Made by a program: the position numbers and the translations under genes
In this document: positions 44,681 through 57,644 of the stretch, one piece after another
Layout: the number at the start of each line of letters is the position of its first letter
Numbering within the stretch: position 1 is the stretch's first letter
From: Mangifera indica
Taxonomy: Eukaryota; Streptophyta; Magnoliopsida; Sapindales; Anacardiaceae
DNA length: 64,000 bases
Direction of reading: 5' to 3'
Assembly: GCF_011075055.1 (NCBI RefSeq)
Contig: NW_025401150.1
Location: 110,998-174,997, forward strand
The notes under the pieces: generated by a model
Databases searched by the model: none
Told to the model about the DNA's origin: nothing
The model's input: only the letters and a program-made list of their open reading frames with translations

Positions 44681-46481
44681 TATTATGATAGATGCCCTAA
44701 AGCTAATTGATTTGACATTTGTAATTGTAATTTATCTCATTAATTAGTAAAAGGATTTATATTTTTTGAGTTCATATGTTTGTCTATTATATGATTGTGC
44801 AAATAACATGCCCTTAGAATGATAGAATTGTGACAAGAGGATCATACAATTGATCATGAAAACCTTATGCACACATTAGATAGTCATTTTAGAAATATTC
44901 ATAATCCCAACATTACAATGACTAAAGGCACATATAATGGTGATGGGATTATTATAATATTGAGCAACCAGATCGAAAGGTGGTGATAATTCTTACTTGT
45001 AGAAGTTGTTTATTGATGGCTTGGTACACCATATGCATGCATGTTATGGACATGTTATCAAACTAACCCTACTAGAGGATATCTATATGAACAATTACTC
45101 TAGTGTTTATAGAACAAATCCTTTGAACACCACGAGTGCATGTGATTCTTTAACTTGAGGTTATTAGATCGTCTTATGTATGGATCAATATGATTTGACA
45201 TTATCTAATGTATCATTAAAATAAGGGTATCATAAATGTAGTGAACAATTATATCATGAGATACATGGAGACTCTGGTTAATCAATAAAAGATTTGTCAC
45301 TCTTGAGCATAGGAGAACATATCTCATATACGAATGCAAAAAGACATTCACAACTGCTTTAATCTATGGTCATAGTGGGATAAGGTTATAGTCTAATCTG
45401 TGAAAGTCATTAATATGTATTAGCTTATATCAAGGAACTATTAAAATAGACACGCTTTTATGTCTCAACCTCGAGAGATATCGATTGACAAAATGATTGA
45501 ATTGCATGTAACTATGATGTTATAAAAGCTTATAAAGATGTTCGCTAATATTTTATCGTTTGACTCAAATTCAAAAACTACTGAGTTGATAGAGCTTTGG
45601 GTCACATGCATTAAAAAGTTGATACAAACCAAGAGACAAGAATTGTTTGATGATAATCCAAAGATCATGGAAAAAGAGAAATATATAGATGTGTTTTGAC
45701 TAGAATCATTTGGTATGCATGGTGCCACATCGTGTTGTGTAAATGCACTACATGGTTTCAACTCAACCTATTCAGAAGTCTAATCGAGCAAGACAAAATG
45801 GCATATGCAAGTTAACTAGCTAAGTTAACTCATAGGTAAGGTGTTTTAGTTAAACAAGGATTCTTCTAAGTTTTTGTTTGATAGAAAGTTTAGACTAAGT
45901 TGGAATCCTAATTTAATTAGGATTCTTATACATTTAAACTTTCAATAAATTTAAAGTCCTTGTTTGATGAAAAGTTTAAGTTGAGTTGGAATCCTAATTT
46001 AATTAGCATTCCTATGCATTAAAACTTTCAATAAATTAAGAGTTTTAATTTAATAAAAACTTTTAGACAACTTATTACCTAAGTAGTTAGAGTTCTAACT
46101 AACTTAAGATTCGTGCACACCATATAAATAAAGATTTTCAATTTAAGTCAAATTTTTTTAACACAACAATCCAAAACATATACATCCTAAATACATATCT
46201 ATATACCTTGAATCTTGTTGATGCAAACTTCTATTCAAGCTCTACATGGATACCAAAGTGCTACCTCAAGAGGGTTAGATAGCGATCTTTATATAACAAT
46301 GTGAAGTCTTAGAGGAGCCAACAATGTAGGTAAAATTTTTAAACACCCTATGTGTGTTTAACATGTTCATGAATCAATACATTAAAACAAGTATCCTAGA
46401 TGGGTTTTGGGGTCTTTAATATATTTAAAAAAAAATTTAATTTCATTATGCTACTAATTAATGGCACCCTAAAACCTTACA
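44681..46481 (+). repeat. 5' LTR of the second copia element
   Basis: 1801 bp, TATTATGATAGATGCCC ... GGCACCCTAAAACCTTACA. The other copy (52038-53255 plus 62939-63626) shares order and most bases, from AAGCTAATTGATTTGACATT at the start to AATGGCACCCTAAAACCTTA at the end. Confidence 0.85.
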
Positions 46482-48386
46482 GTCATATTAGAGTCATCGT
46501 TTAGATATACTTTCATGGAAATATACCTACAAGTTTTATTTATATTTATATCTTGTTGCAAGTAATTGATAAATAATCAAAACCCTAAAATTGGTAAAAT
46601 TGATATGCAATCGTGTAGCCATATGATTTGTTAAGTTTTAAAACAACGTAAAGATGTGTTAAATTTATTGAGTGATTATTCCTAAAATTTTCTTGACTTC
46701 AATTGTTGATGTAGGATTAAATTCAAGGTTGATAACCAATTTGTCACATGAGCATAGTTTACACGCCATCGTTGCTCACTTAATGATTGACTTTCCTTTG
46801 CATGATAGCTCATAAATTTCTTGTCAGTGGAAAGCCCAAAAACTAAGGCTAGAAACATCACCTTACATGACTGGAACAAAAATTGCACAATGCGGTGTCA
46901 TGCATGGCAAGGCTGCTCAACACCATGATGCGCACTTGGACATAATTTGTTCTATGGTTCAATGAGGGTGGCAGCCTAAGCTTTGGCCACTTGGACGTGG
47001 TAGGGCAACCTTTGTGCTATCTCATTCCTGAGGTATGGGCTAGTGCATGGTCAGATGGCACTCATCTAGGTAATTTTGTCTAAGCTACGTACTGTCACTA
47101 GTACACTCGCTACACCTTGAACTTATGCATGGCTGGGCAATTTTTTTGCCTAAGCCATGATTGTTTTTGGTACAAACTATGTACAATGGTTCTTCATCAT
47201 GTATGCGACGTGCCTTTTGAGATGCCTAAATACCTTTCGAGATTAGGAATTAGATTTCGATTCGAGTTTCATTAAATTTGAACCAAAACTAAAATTTCCC
47301 TAAGTCTTGGGGTTGAACAATTATTCTGAAAAGTTTTAAGGATACAAATATAATTAAACTCTTGGCTAATTAATAATTAAAATTTATTTTAACTGGATGT
47401 GTATATATGGATGTATGTAGGCATAGTGCCCAGTACACAGCTAATGAACTGATGTAAATGTTTTTATTTATTTTTATTTATTTTCTTTAGGTTGTAATCC
47501 TCAAATAGGGCATGTGCGATCTGTATTAACTCTTCTTCTTCTTTAGTTTAGGTTATTACTTTATTTTCTTAGAATAATGTAACTAGGAAATAAAGTTACG
47601 TAATTATTGAAGACTGGAGGCAAAAAGGACAAGTGCGAAAACGAAGACCAAAGACAAAATATTCACCTAGGTTGACTAGTTAAACCTCTTATGGCTCGAG
47701 AAGTTTGACATTAGTTATAGTTATGTATTGACACGTTTTAATTTTACGTTGTTAGACAGATGTGAATGATTATATTTTTCTAAATATCATTTAACAAGCG
47801 ACATAAAATCTGACAAGACAAATTAATTCAAAAACTTCAATTTAAATATTAAGTCTAATATTAAATTCGTGTCTTCCAATATGATACCCTAATTAAACCC
47901 CTGTTCATCAGAACTTTATTTGTTAAGGTGAATGGTACATTTCTACTAGGTGGAAAGTGAAGAGATGTTCATATTGAGTCTAACTTAGCTTGTGTACTTT
48001 GCTTAATCTCTAAAGTGAATGTAAAGTATATTAGAGTTATCGATAATGAATGCATTTGTTGATGCAAGGTGATATGTAGTATCCACCCTACTAATACCAA
48101 AAGTCACATTTGAAGTTGCATGATTTGTTGGGCTAAAACCTAACTTGAGATTATGAGCTTTTGGTGATTAATTTGAAATTTACCTATTTGATTATTCGAA
48201 CTTATTCGCCAAAAACGATTAATGCGATGAAGTCTCAATCCACTAGAAAGTTCATTGGAACTTTTTGAGTAAAATAGTGGAGGCTATTAACTTGAGGAAA
48301 ATAATAGGACCATTTTAATTAATTAAATCTGTAATTAAAATCATTACTATTTATGAATAAAATTACTAATTATCTTTATCTAAAAA
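46482..48386 (+). other. Leader of the second copia element
   Basis: Begins with a weak PBS-like TCATATTAGAGTC (9 of 13 to the initiator-Met PBS). The stretch 46890-47220 has repeated CATGG(C)..GGCA and CACTTGGAC motifs, reminiscent of the repeats at 34500-35110. The remainder (47230-48380), including a CTTTTTATTTATTTTTATTT tract, shows no coding. A leader of 1.9 kb is long, so an unrecognised insertion is possible. Confidence 0.45.
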
Positions 48387-48920
48387 TTGTATATTAAATT
48401 ATCACTATGTCAAACCGAATGTATCGATAAATTTTTGAACAAGATGATTGACCCTCATGTGGTCAAGATGATTGGTTATATTGAGCAGTTAGAGAGCTTG
48501 GGTTTTATCACGGATAATAAGCTTGCCTTTGAACTGGTGCTAAAATCTCTTCCTAAATATTGGGCTAGTTTTGTCATGAACTTTAACCTAAATGAAAAAG
48601 AGAAACCCTTAAAGAATTGTTGTATATGATCAAACAAGCTAAATAAGAGGTACGAAAGGTAGCTTCAACTAATTTGCTTGTGGTTGAAGCCCATGCACCT
48701 AGATCCAAGGCTAAGTGCAAAGACAAAGGTAAGGTTAAGCTCAAGCCTAAAACAAAAAAGTAATCAAATATTGCTACTTAGCCAATAGGTGGTGTAGGGA
48801 AAAGAAAGGTTGTCTACTTCTATTGTGACAAAGTTGGTCACTGGAAAAGATATTACAAGACCTTTCTAGAAAACAAGAACAAGAAGGTAGCTGAAGCATC
48901 TACTTCAAATATGTTTGTCA
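48387..48920 (+). pseudogene. Gag of the second copia element
   Basis: An 80-codon frame reads KFLNKMIDPHVVKMIGYIEQ, then LESLGFITDNKLAFELVLKS and LPKYWASFVMNF, typical copia gag. A Lys-rich linker follows, then at about 48815 VYFYCDKVGHWKRYYK, a CCHC knuckle in which the first and last Cys positions read Tyr (consistent with TGY-to-TAY changes). It is therefore not functional. Confidence 0.75.
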
Positions 48921-48949
48921 TTGAGATAAACTATTCACTTTATTCATCC

Positions 48950-50330
48950 TAGGTTGTGACAAAAGATGTGGTACTCATATTTATTCTGATATGTAAGAAC
49001 TACAACATAATAGATTGTCTGTCAAATGAGAGGTTAACCTAAGAGTTGGAAAGGGAGCACATGTTGTTGTATTAGCCGTAGGAATTGATTATCTTAGGTT
49101 GCCCACTAGGCTTGTTTTAGAAATAAATAAATATTATTATGTTTCATCTATTTCTAGAAATTTAATTTTTGTGTTTGTTTTAGAGACAAAAGGATATTCA
49201 TTTTTAATTGTTGGTTGTACTATAACCATTAGCTTTAATAATATTTTTTATAAATCAATTCATTTGCATAATGGTTTGTACATTGTAAAACTGGATAATG
49301 AAATTTTCAATATGCAAAATAATAAACATTTTAAAACAAAATAATTGAATACCATATATCTATGGCATTGCAGGTTAAGCCACAAAGGACTGAAACATAT
49401 ATCAAGACTTTTTTAATAAAAAGAGGTTTACAGTCATTTGACTTTCAATCTTATGATGAATGTGAATCATGCTTATTGGGTAAGATGACTAAAACACCTT
49501 TCACTAGACACAGTGAAAGGGTAACTAAACTATTAGAGATCATTCATAGTGATGTGTGTTGGCCTATGATAGTACACACTAGATATGGAGAAACCTATTT
49601 TGTTGTAATTACTAATGACCTCAATAGATATGGCTATGCATTTTTGTTGAAACATAAGTTCGAATGTTTTCATAAATTCAAAGAATTCATGAACAAGGTA
49701 GAGAAGAAACTAGGGAAACAAATTTAAATTCTTTACAGTGATTGTGAAAGTGAATACCTAAATATTGAATTCAAATGATACCTAAAGGAACATTGGATAG
49801 TCTTTTAACTCACTCCTTCTGGTACACCACAACATAATGGTGTATCTAGACAAAGGAATAAAACCTTAATGGAAATGGTCAAGTCTATGAGAAGTTTTAT
49901 TGATTTATCCATATCTTTCTGGGGATATGCCCTAGAGACTACTACCTATATATTAAACCATGCCCTATCTAAATCTGTGAATAAAAATCTATGTAAGTTG
50001 TGGACTAGGCGAAAAGCTAATCTAGAATACTTAAGGATTTGAGGTTGTGAAACTTATACCAAGAAATTGACTTTGAACAAACTGAACACTAAGTCTAAAA
50101 AGTGTATCTTTGTGAGAGTACTTGAAGGAAACTAAAGGATATTGCTTCTACCACCTGAAGGAGCAAAACGTCTTTGTTGCTTATACTAGCGTATTCCTTA
50201 AGAAGAAATTTATTCTTAAGATGACCAATTGGAAAAGGGTAGAACTCGATGAAGTTCTTATACCACAAGATATCACAAATGTTAGACATAACAATATGTC
50301 ATCATAGATAGTCAATCATAAGAAAGTTCT
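48950..50330 (+). pseudogene. Protease/integrase region of the second copia element
   Basis: Pre-integrase text GYSFLIVGCTITISFNN, then LWHCRLSHKGLKHIS across a frame change near 49362. The zinc part CESCLLGKMTKTPFTRHSER precedes integrase core IIHSDVCWPM (49537), LYSDCESEYLN (about 49735) and TPSGTPQHNGVSRQRNKT (about 49815). Two of the core acidic residues are visible; the Glu of the third block is changed. Stops after GKQI and elsewhere break the frame. Confidence 0.75.
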
Positions 50331-50499
50331 TCAAGCTCGAGAGGCACAACCTTAGAGCACACAAAACTTATGTAGATCTACATAAGTACATTGCAAGCCA
50401 AAAAGATTTGGTTTTCTTATGACTCAACACGATGACATATTGTTCATCTCTGATAATGAACCTAAGACTTACAATAACACGGTCACGAGTTTAGATTCT

Positions 50500-52037
50500 G
50501 ATAAATAGTTAGATATCATAAAATTTGAAATACACTTCATGTACCAAAGCCAAGTATGGACTCTAATGGATGCACCTAAAGGAGTAAAACCCGTAGGATG
50601 TAAATAGGTTTTCATAAAGAAAACTGATATAGAAGGTAACATGCATACCTATAAAACATGACTATTTGCCAAAGGTTTCACACAAAAATATGGCATTGAC
50701 TATGACAAAACCTTTTGCTAGTCACTATGCTTAAGTTTATTAGGATTATTTTTGCTATTGTTGTATACCATGACTATGAGAATCTTTCAAATGGGTGTCA
50801 AAATTGTCTTCCTGAATGGTAACCTTGTAGAAGAGGTTTATATGACACAACCCGGTGATTTTGTTCTTACTGGACAAGCTAATAAAGTATGCAAGTTTTA
50901 AAAGTCCATTTATGGGCTTAAGCAAGCTTTTAGAAGCTAGAATATTCATTTTTGATGAAGTTGTATAAGAGTTTAGTTTTATCATAAATAAAGACAAGTT
51001 GTGTGTGTATAAAAAAGTCAGTGGAAGCGTGATTACATTTCTAGTATTGTATATTGATGACATCTTGATTATTGAAAATGACATAACAAACTTACAATTA
51101 GTAAAGGCTTGGTTATCCAAGTGTCTCTCTAAGAAAGACATAAGAGAAATAGTTTACATTCTTGGATTAAATTTTACCGAGATAGAGAACGTATATTATT
51201 TGGTCTAAGCCAAAACAAACATATAGATAAAGTGTTAACGAGATTCTTTATAGAAGAATCCAAGAAAGGATTTATACCCATGTCTTTTAAAAGATTTATG
51301 TCTATCTTCACAATCTAAGAAAAATAAGATAAGTAGGATCTCATATGCCTCAACTATAGGATCAATCATGTACGTCATGTTATTTACAAGATTTATTGTT
51401 TTATACACCTTGAGCATTTGTAGTAGATATCATTCTGATTCAGGTGAAAAACACTAGATGGCAGTCAAGAACATCTTAAAGTAACTAAAAAAGACTTAGG
51501 ATGCATTTTTGGTTTATGAAGGGGATTCTACACTCACTATTAGATGCTACAGTGATGTTAATTTTTGAATTGATTGAGATGACTTTAAATCATAATTTAG
51601 GTTTGTTTTTTATTTGAATGGTGGTGCAGTAAGCTAGAAAAGCTCTAAGCAAAGTATAATGATTAATTCTACAATAGAGTCTGAGTGTATTACCCTTTCA
51701 GAAGAGACAAAGAGGTTGTATGGATCAAGAAGTTCATGACAAAACTTGGAATGGTTTTAAGCATTGTTGAGCCGATTAAGCTCTATTGCGACAACAATGG
51801 AGCAATTTCTAAAGCAAATAAGCCACGATCTCATTAAAGGGTCCAAACACATACTCAAACGATATTATCTTATCTAAGAAATTGTTCAGTGAGGTGACAT
51901 ACAAATAGAGAAGATTGATACAAATGACAATTTGGCTAACCCATTAATAAAGCCTCTATCACAACAGAAGCATAACATGTATGTAGCATGATTGGTATTA
52001 GATTTATGCCCGACTGGCTATAGTGCAAGTGGGAGAT
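50500..52037 (+). pseudogene. Reverse transcriptase and RNase H of the second copia element
   Basis: RT begins QVWTLMDAPKGVKPVGCK (about 50550), then FAKGFTQKYGIDYDKTF, IVFLNGNLVEEVYMTQPG, KSIYGLKQA and LVLYIDDILIIENDI (about 51040). The YIDD catalytic motif is intact. RNase H pieces (STIESECITLSEETK, then KGSKHILKRYYLI) lead to the purine tract GTGGGAGA just before the 3' LTR at 52038. Stops and frame changes throughout. Confidence 0.75.
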
Positions 52038-53255
52038 TATTAGGATAGATACCCCCAAGCTAATTGATTTGACATTTACAATTGCAATTTATCTCATTAA
52101 TTAATAAAAAGATTTATAGTTATTCAAATTATATGTTTGTCAATTTTATGATCGTATGAATAACGTGCCCTTAGAATGTAGAATTGTGATGAGGGGATCA
52201 AATGATTGATTATAGGAACTCTATACATACATTAGATGACCATTTTAAAAATGTCCATAATCCCAACATTACAATAACGAAGGGCACAAATTATGGTGAT
52301 GAGATTATTATAGTGTTGAACAATCCCATCGAAAGGTGGTAACAATTCTCACAAATCAAAGTTGTTTGTTGATAGCTTGGTGCAACACATAGGTGTATGC
52401 TATAGACATGTTCATTGGGCTAACCTATTCAAAGGATATTCATATGGATAGTTGTTCCAGTGTTTATGGAACAAATCTTCTGAACATCATAGGAGCATAT
52501 AATCTTTTAACTTGAGGTTACCAAACCATCTCGTGTAAAGAATGGTATAGTTTGACACTATCTAACGTATCGTTGTAATAATGGTATTATAATGGTAATG
52601 AATAACTATACCGTGAGATACAAGGAGGCTATAGTTGATCAATGAAGGATTCATCACTCTTGTGCATAGGAGAAAGTATCTCATATGTGAATACTGAAAG
52701 ACATTCATAACTGCTTGAATTTATGGCTATGGTAGGATGAGGTTATAGCCTAATCCATGTAAGTCATTAATATGTATTAGCTTATATCAAGGAACTACTG
52801 AGATAAATACAATTTTATGTCTTAGCCTCAAGAGATATTGGTTGATGAAATGATTAAATTGCATGAAATTGTGATGTTGTAAAAGCTTTTAAAGATATTC
52901 ATTGACACTCTATTATTCAAGTGGTCATAATGCTTTGCTAGAGGCTAATTTTGGTCTATGTCTAAATTCGATCCAAATTCAAACACTAATAGTTTGATAA
53001 AAAGCTTATGGGTCATACGTATTAAAGGGTTGATACGAACTAAGAGGCAAAGATCGTTTGACAACAATGTTAAGATCATGGAAAGAGAGAAATGTATAGA
53101 TATGTTTTGACTAAATCAAGTGGTGTGCAAGGTGTCATATGACATTGTGCAAATACACTGCATGGTCTTGACTAAGCTTACTTAGGAGTCCAACCAAGCA
53201 AGGCTAAATGGTTGATACAAGTCAACTTGCTAAGTTAACTCGTAGGTAAGATGTT
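52038..53255 (+). repeat. 3' LTR of the second copia element, first part
   Basis: Matches 44681-45843. Ends at GGTAAGATGTT, where the gypsy LTR begins. In the intact 5' LTR the same point reads AGGTAAGGTGTTTTAGTTAA without interruption. Confidence 0.85.
53251..53255. repeat. Target-site duplication ATGTT, left copy
   Basis: ATGTT before the gypsy 5' LTR equals 62939-62943 after its 3' LTR. Confidence 0.88.
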
Positions 53256-53319
53256 TGTAATACCCTCAGGTATGTTCTAAGGGTAATTATGTTTTGAGAT
53301 ATTTCTATTTTTAAATATA

Positions 53320-54224
53320 GGCCAGAAGACTATTTCCCACCCAAGGTATACTTTTTATGCACATTCCCACCTGTTAACTTTGAAAAGCCCATTTACCTAC
53401 CCATAGACTGTTAAAAAAAATAGATTTAAGGGCAAAATCATCATTTTATCTGTAATGTTAAAAATAAATTAAAATTTAATCCTCTTTTCCCCTCTAACCC
53501 TTAAAAACTAACCATTTTCCCCTAGGCCAAGCTTTAAAAAATAGTATTCCCCCTCTAAGGTTTAGTTTTCAATCCTCGATGCCAAATCCAACACCATCGC
53601 TGACGACGAAGCCTTCTCGACACAGCACCATGCTCCGACAGCCTCTCTTCTCTCATCTGGAATGTCGATCGACCTAGATCTAGCATCGTCTTCACTTGGA
53701 AAATTGAAGAACTTCGTCGGGAGACAAAGCTCTTCATCTTCCCAAACAAAGAAGACGACCTCATCTCTATCTGGAAAGACGTCTGGAAAGATGATCGTCT
53801 TCCCAGACAAAGACAAGGTCGTCATCTTCGTCTGGGAAGACCAAGAACTTCATCTCCTGACAAAGCTCTTCAACTTTCCAGGCGAAGACGATACCAGATC
53901 TGGACCGATCGAAGTTCTAGAGGAGAGAAGAAAGGTCGTTGGAGCATGGTGATGCATCGGGAAGGCTTCGTCGTCAGCGATGGCACCGAATTTGGCATCA
54001 GGGATTTAAAACTAAACCCTATGAGAGGAATGCTATTTTTCAAAACTTGGTCTAAGGGGAAATGGTTAGCTTTTAGGGGTTAGGGGGGAAAAAAGAGATA
54101 AAATTTTAAGTGGTTAGGGTTCCGTTAAATTTAACTGCACATGGGTGGATATTTCGTATTTTCAAAGTTAAAAGGGGGAAATTGAGAATGCAGCATATCT
54201 TGGTTGGGAAATAATCCTTTGGCC
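53320..54224. mobile_element. Foldback MULE, 905 bp, with very long inverted repeats
   Basis: Ends GGCCAGAAGACTATTTCCCA and, on the complement, GGCCAAAGGATTATTTCCCA. The 9-bp flanks TTAAATATA are identical (53311-53319 and 54225-54233). Inverted similarity runs on through GCTAACCATTT, GCCATCGCTGACGACGAAGC, CACCATGCTCC and TCGTCTTC to the centre at about 53790, so each arm is about 450 bp and the whole element is nearly palindromic. The centre repeats TCTTCCCAGACAAAGAC-like units. GC content is higher than the LTR around it. The open frames inside (both strands) have no known domain. It is non-autonomous. Confidence 0.85.
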
Positions 54225-54225
54225 T

Positions 54226-54228
<3 letters not shown>

Positions 54229-54285
<57 letters not shown>
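54229..54285. repeat. (TA)n microsatellite in the gypsy 5' LTR
   Basis: A long AT run beside the MULE. The 3' LTR has the matching tract at 60965-60991, and a second short one at 61013-61024. Confidence 0.95.
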
Positions 54286-54289
<4 letters not shown>

Positions 54290-54680
54290 GAAATATAAAA
54301 AAGATAAAGATAAAGAGATAATATGCATATAAAAAGAGAAAAGACAAAAAAAAAAGAAATTTCAAGCCTTTTTCATCATCTTCTCCCGTCCATTCCAACA
54401 GTCAACCTTCGTCATGTTGTTTTCTTTTGTTTTGTGAAGAAAAAGAAATGAATTGAAAGGGTTTTGGAAGATAAAATAAGAAGAGAAAAAAAGGAAGCAC
54501 TTTGGAAGCCTTAGTAACTAAAAGATCTCATTCCTTTCCCTTTACCTATGTTTATATATATTTGATACATGTTATATGAATATGTTAGTGTGTTTTGGTG
54601 TTGATTTAAGGTGGTTTTGGTGATAAAGGAAGCAAGACAAGGATGAGGGAGTTAACTTGCAAAGATTGGCTTGAAACAAG

Positions 54681-55798
54681 GTAAGGGTTGTTATCTTTGA
54701 TATGTTTCATGTTTTATACTTTTGGTTTCTTGGTTCTATGTTATAAATGATGATTTTGAAGTTGAGCAATGTTGTTTTACCATTTGGAGTATCTATGTGT
54801 GTTAATTTTTTCATAGCAAAGAGTTAGGTGATATTTACCGTTTTGCCACTGACTTCGTCCTATGTTTTGACTACCTTATCGGATGAATCATAAGTGCTAC
54901 TATAGCTTATTGGAAAGCTCTTTGAATCCTCATTTCAACTATATATAGCTGGTATGAATTAGAGACTGTTTGGACTGTTAAATATTATATGAACCAAAAA
55001 TGATGTTTTACCCAAATAAAAAGGAAATACAGGTTTTCGCCACTGAATTCATCCCATGTTTTGACTGTCTTATCAGATGAATCATGAGTATCTATGAATT
55101 AGAGACCGTTTGGACTTTTAAATTGAATGAACAAAAAGACTGTCCTACCAAATGAATAGTCTCGTGAACAATATTTCTTAGTTTTTGGAAAGAAAGAAAG
55201 GGAGGAGAAAAAGGGAAGGAAGAAAAAAAGAAAGGAAAGGAAAAGAAAGAAATGAGAGAAAAAGAAAAGAAGAAAAAGAAAAGAAAGAAAAGCAAGAAAG
55301 GAATTCAGGGCTTAAGATTCAGGGGTTGTCCCAAGAGTATGGTTTGGTGAGTTATAAATAGTTTTAGATGGAAGCAAAATTAGTAAGATATAATACATGC
55401 ATGCATGCATGCTATGAACTATGAGGGGACACTTTACACTACACTGCCCGCAGTAGGGCACGTCCATAGTAGGACACGTCCGTAGTAGGACATAAACCCA
55501 CAGTAGAGTATGCTTATAATAGAGCACAATTTAGATTCACAAATGATGTAGTGAGAGAAAAGAAGAGAGCTCGAGCTTAGAAAAGTGTCAAATCCCTATA
55601 GTTAGCCTCCAGAAAGTATCAAATAGACACCAGATAGGATAAAGAATGAACTAGATTATCCTCTCAATTTCTTATGGAGGTTATGATGTGAGGTTGAGTC
55701 CCGAAAGTAAGTGAGAACAAGAAAAATGATAGTTTACTTAATTTTTTCCCCTTACTAAGTGTTCTTATCTCTCACTTCTTTTTCTTTCATGATTGCAG
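54681..55798 (+). other. Intron-like segment inside the gypsy 5' LTR
   Basis: Bounded by ACAAG/GTAAGG and TTTCTTTTTCTTTCATGATTGCAG. The pyrimidine tract and AG are well formed. The 3' LTR has the same donor at 61421, but its acceptor reads GCAAG. The gypsy LTR at 9.7-16.8 kb has the same layout. Splicing is inferred, not shown. Confidence 0.45.
55446..55527. repeat. Minisatellite of about 18-bp units in the gypsy LTR
   Basis: GTAGTAGGACACGTCC-like units repeat about four times; the 3' LTR has the counterpart at about 62213-62278. Confidence 0.75.
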
Positions 55799-56169
55799 GT
55801 ATGGGTGATCGAGGTAGCTGCGAGGCAGGGTCAGGTCAGCGATGATAGACCCAAGCTGGGCTAGTTACCTATGGTTTTTGTTAAATACATATGATATTAT
55901 TGATTTTTGGCCCTATTCAGATAGTTGTATAGTTGTATCTAGGGGTATGTATATGATTACTCCATGATCTTAGATGTTTCAAATGAGTTTTCATATGGGA
56001 TATGTACATTTTTTATTCGCTTCTAGATTTTCAATTTTCTTAGAATAATTTCTAAACACTTTTACTGGTACATTCATTTTAAAGTATTTAAAAAAAAAGA
56101 TGTTTCGGATATTAATTCGTTACATTTCACCTTCGGTGGGTAATACTTTTAGGGTGGGATGTTACAAGT

Positions 56170-56181
56170 TGGTATCAGAGC
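56170..56181 (+). other. Gypsy primer-binding site
   Basis: TGGTATCAGAGC, perfect initiator-Met tRNA complement, four bases after the LTR. Confidence 0.9.
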
Positions 56182-56354
56182 ATGATTTTGGGAACCCAAA
56201 AAATATTTTCTAAAACAAATGGAATAATCTAAGTAACACAGAGATGGAATACCCTCTAGCCACATTGACCACCCTCTCAGCCGATCACTATAAGTTAAGT
56301 TTTTACTTATACTTGCTAAGTTTTATAAGATTGATGTGTTCATTTTCAGGACCT

Positions 56355-57640
56355 ATGAGTCGAACACCAATAAATCCCTTTCAAAGGAGCCAGAGTGAGG
56401 GAGCAGTTCCCTAGGTACCCTAGGGGGCACTCAATGCACACGATGTGTGAGAGATTTTTAGAGAGATGATGAGAGAGCATAGAGATGCTCCTACGCAAGC
56501 AAGTGAGATGACGCATACACCACTAACTCGGGGACATAATATGATGGAGGTTACTTCAAAATCTATAACAGCCCTAGTAAGCACTTAACTGCATCCTATT
56601 TTTAACCTCTCTAGTATGCACCAATCTCAAAAATTTAATGGTGCAAAGGACCCAATAGCAACTGAAGAGTGGTTGGCGTCAATAGAAAGTGTAATGGCCC
56701 TATTTGATATGACCGACCAGGAAAGAGTGAGATATGCCACCTATCTTTTTAAGTCAAGAGCAAGAATATGGTAGAACTTAGTTAGGGAGACAATCAATGT
56801 CTCAGAGATGACATGGTCTGAGTTCAAGCATCAATTTGAGACAGAGTACAGAGGCGTCAATGTTACTTGTATTAGGACCCAAGAGTTTATTAATCTAGTG
56901 CAGGGGACAGATTCAGTAAAGGGATATTCCATAAAGTTCAATCAGTTGTCTCAGTATGCCTCCCAGATAGCTAGTACAAAGATAAAGTGTATGCAGAAGT
57001 TCATGTACGGGCTAAATCCTAAGATAGCCTAAGATGTTATGACGGGGGCACAGTCACTCAGGACTTATGTAGAGGCCCTTGATAGAGCTTTGAGGGTAGA
57101 GATTTTTATGAGAAAGAGGTTTGGTTAAACCATCAAGTAAAAAGTTACACCCCTTACTACCATGTCAGTTCCCCCGATGAGCATTGGTATAGTTTCAACA
57201 CAGAGAGGCCCTCCTCCAAACTGAGACAGGAAGGGTAAACGACCTCTCCAATTTAGAGGCATGAAAAAGAACTGGAAGAGTGGAAAGAAATAGAGAGGAC
57301 CTAAGATACTAGTTTACTAGAAATGTGGGAAACAATATAGAGGAGAGTCACTGACAGGCCAGGTAGTTTGTTTCAGATGTCGTCAACCCAAACATATCGC
57401 TCTTTTTTGTACAGCTACCCAAGTGAGAGTAGACTAGCAGCAACCTATAGAAGAGGTTACAACTAAAGTTTATACGATCACCCAGGGCCCAGCAGAGGCT
57501 AACCCATCAATTGTCACGAGTCAGATTCTCTATCTTGATACTCCTATTTATGTTTTAGTTGATTGTAGGGCTACTCATTTTTTTGTAGCTAAGAGTTTGC
57601 TTGAAAGGTTAAAGTTACAACCCATCAGAATAGCCTAGAG
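56355..57640 (+). pseudogene. Gypsy gag and protease start
   Basis: From MSRTPINPFQRSQ (56355) one frame runs without a shift through gag (QSQKFNGAKDPIATEEWLAS, IESVMALFDMTDQERVRYAT, WSEFKHQFETEY) to a CCHC knuckle CFRCRQPKHIALFC (about 57370). It then reaches the protease site VDCRATHFFVAKSLLERL (about 57557), where the active-site motif DSG reads DCR. About ten in-frame stops interrupt it. Gag would form the particle; protease would process gag-pol. Confidence 0.85.
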
Positions 57641-57644
57641 GATT

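Larger units (their letters stand above)
53256..56166 (+). repeat. Gypsy 5' LTR, enlarged by an inserted MULE
   Basis: 2911 bp including the 905-bp MULE and its 9-bp duplication, so about 1997 bp originally against 2045 bp in the 3' copy. It lacks about 70 bp in the second of two internal 206-bp repeats (near 55090). TG...CA termini. Confidence 0.9.

Noticed and set aside
53555..53952. Frames on both strands at 53.6-53.95 kb as a captured gene (Pack-MULE)
   Set aside because: They are mirror images of each other, produced by the inverted arms of the MULE; no match to a known protein was recognised.
55190..55310. Purine-rich GAAAG tract as a regulatory element
   Set aside because: Low-complexity tract shared by both gypsy LTRs, with no specific motif.
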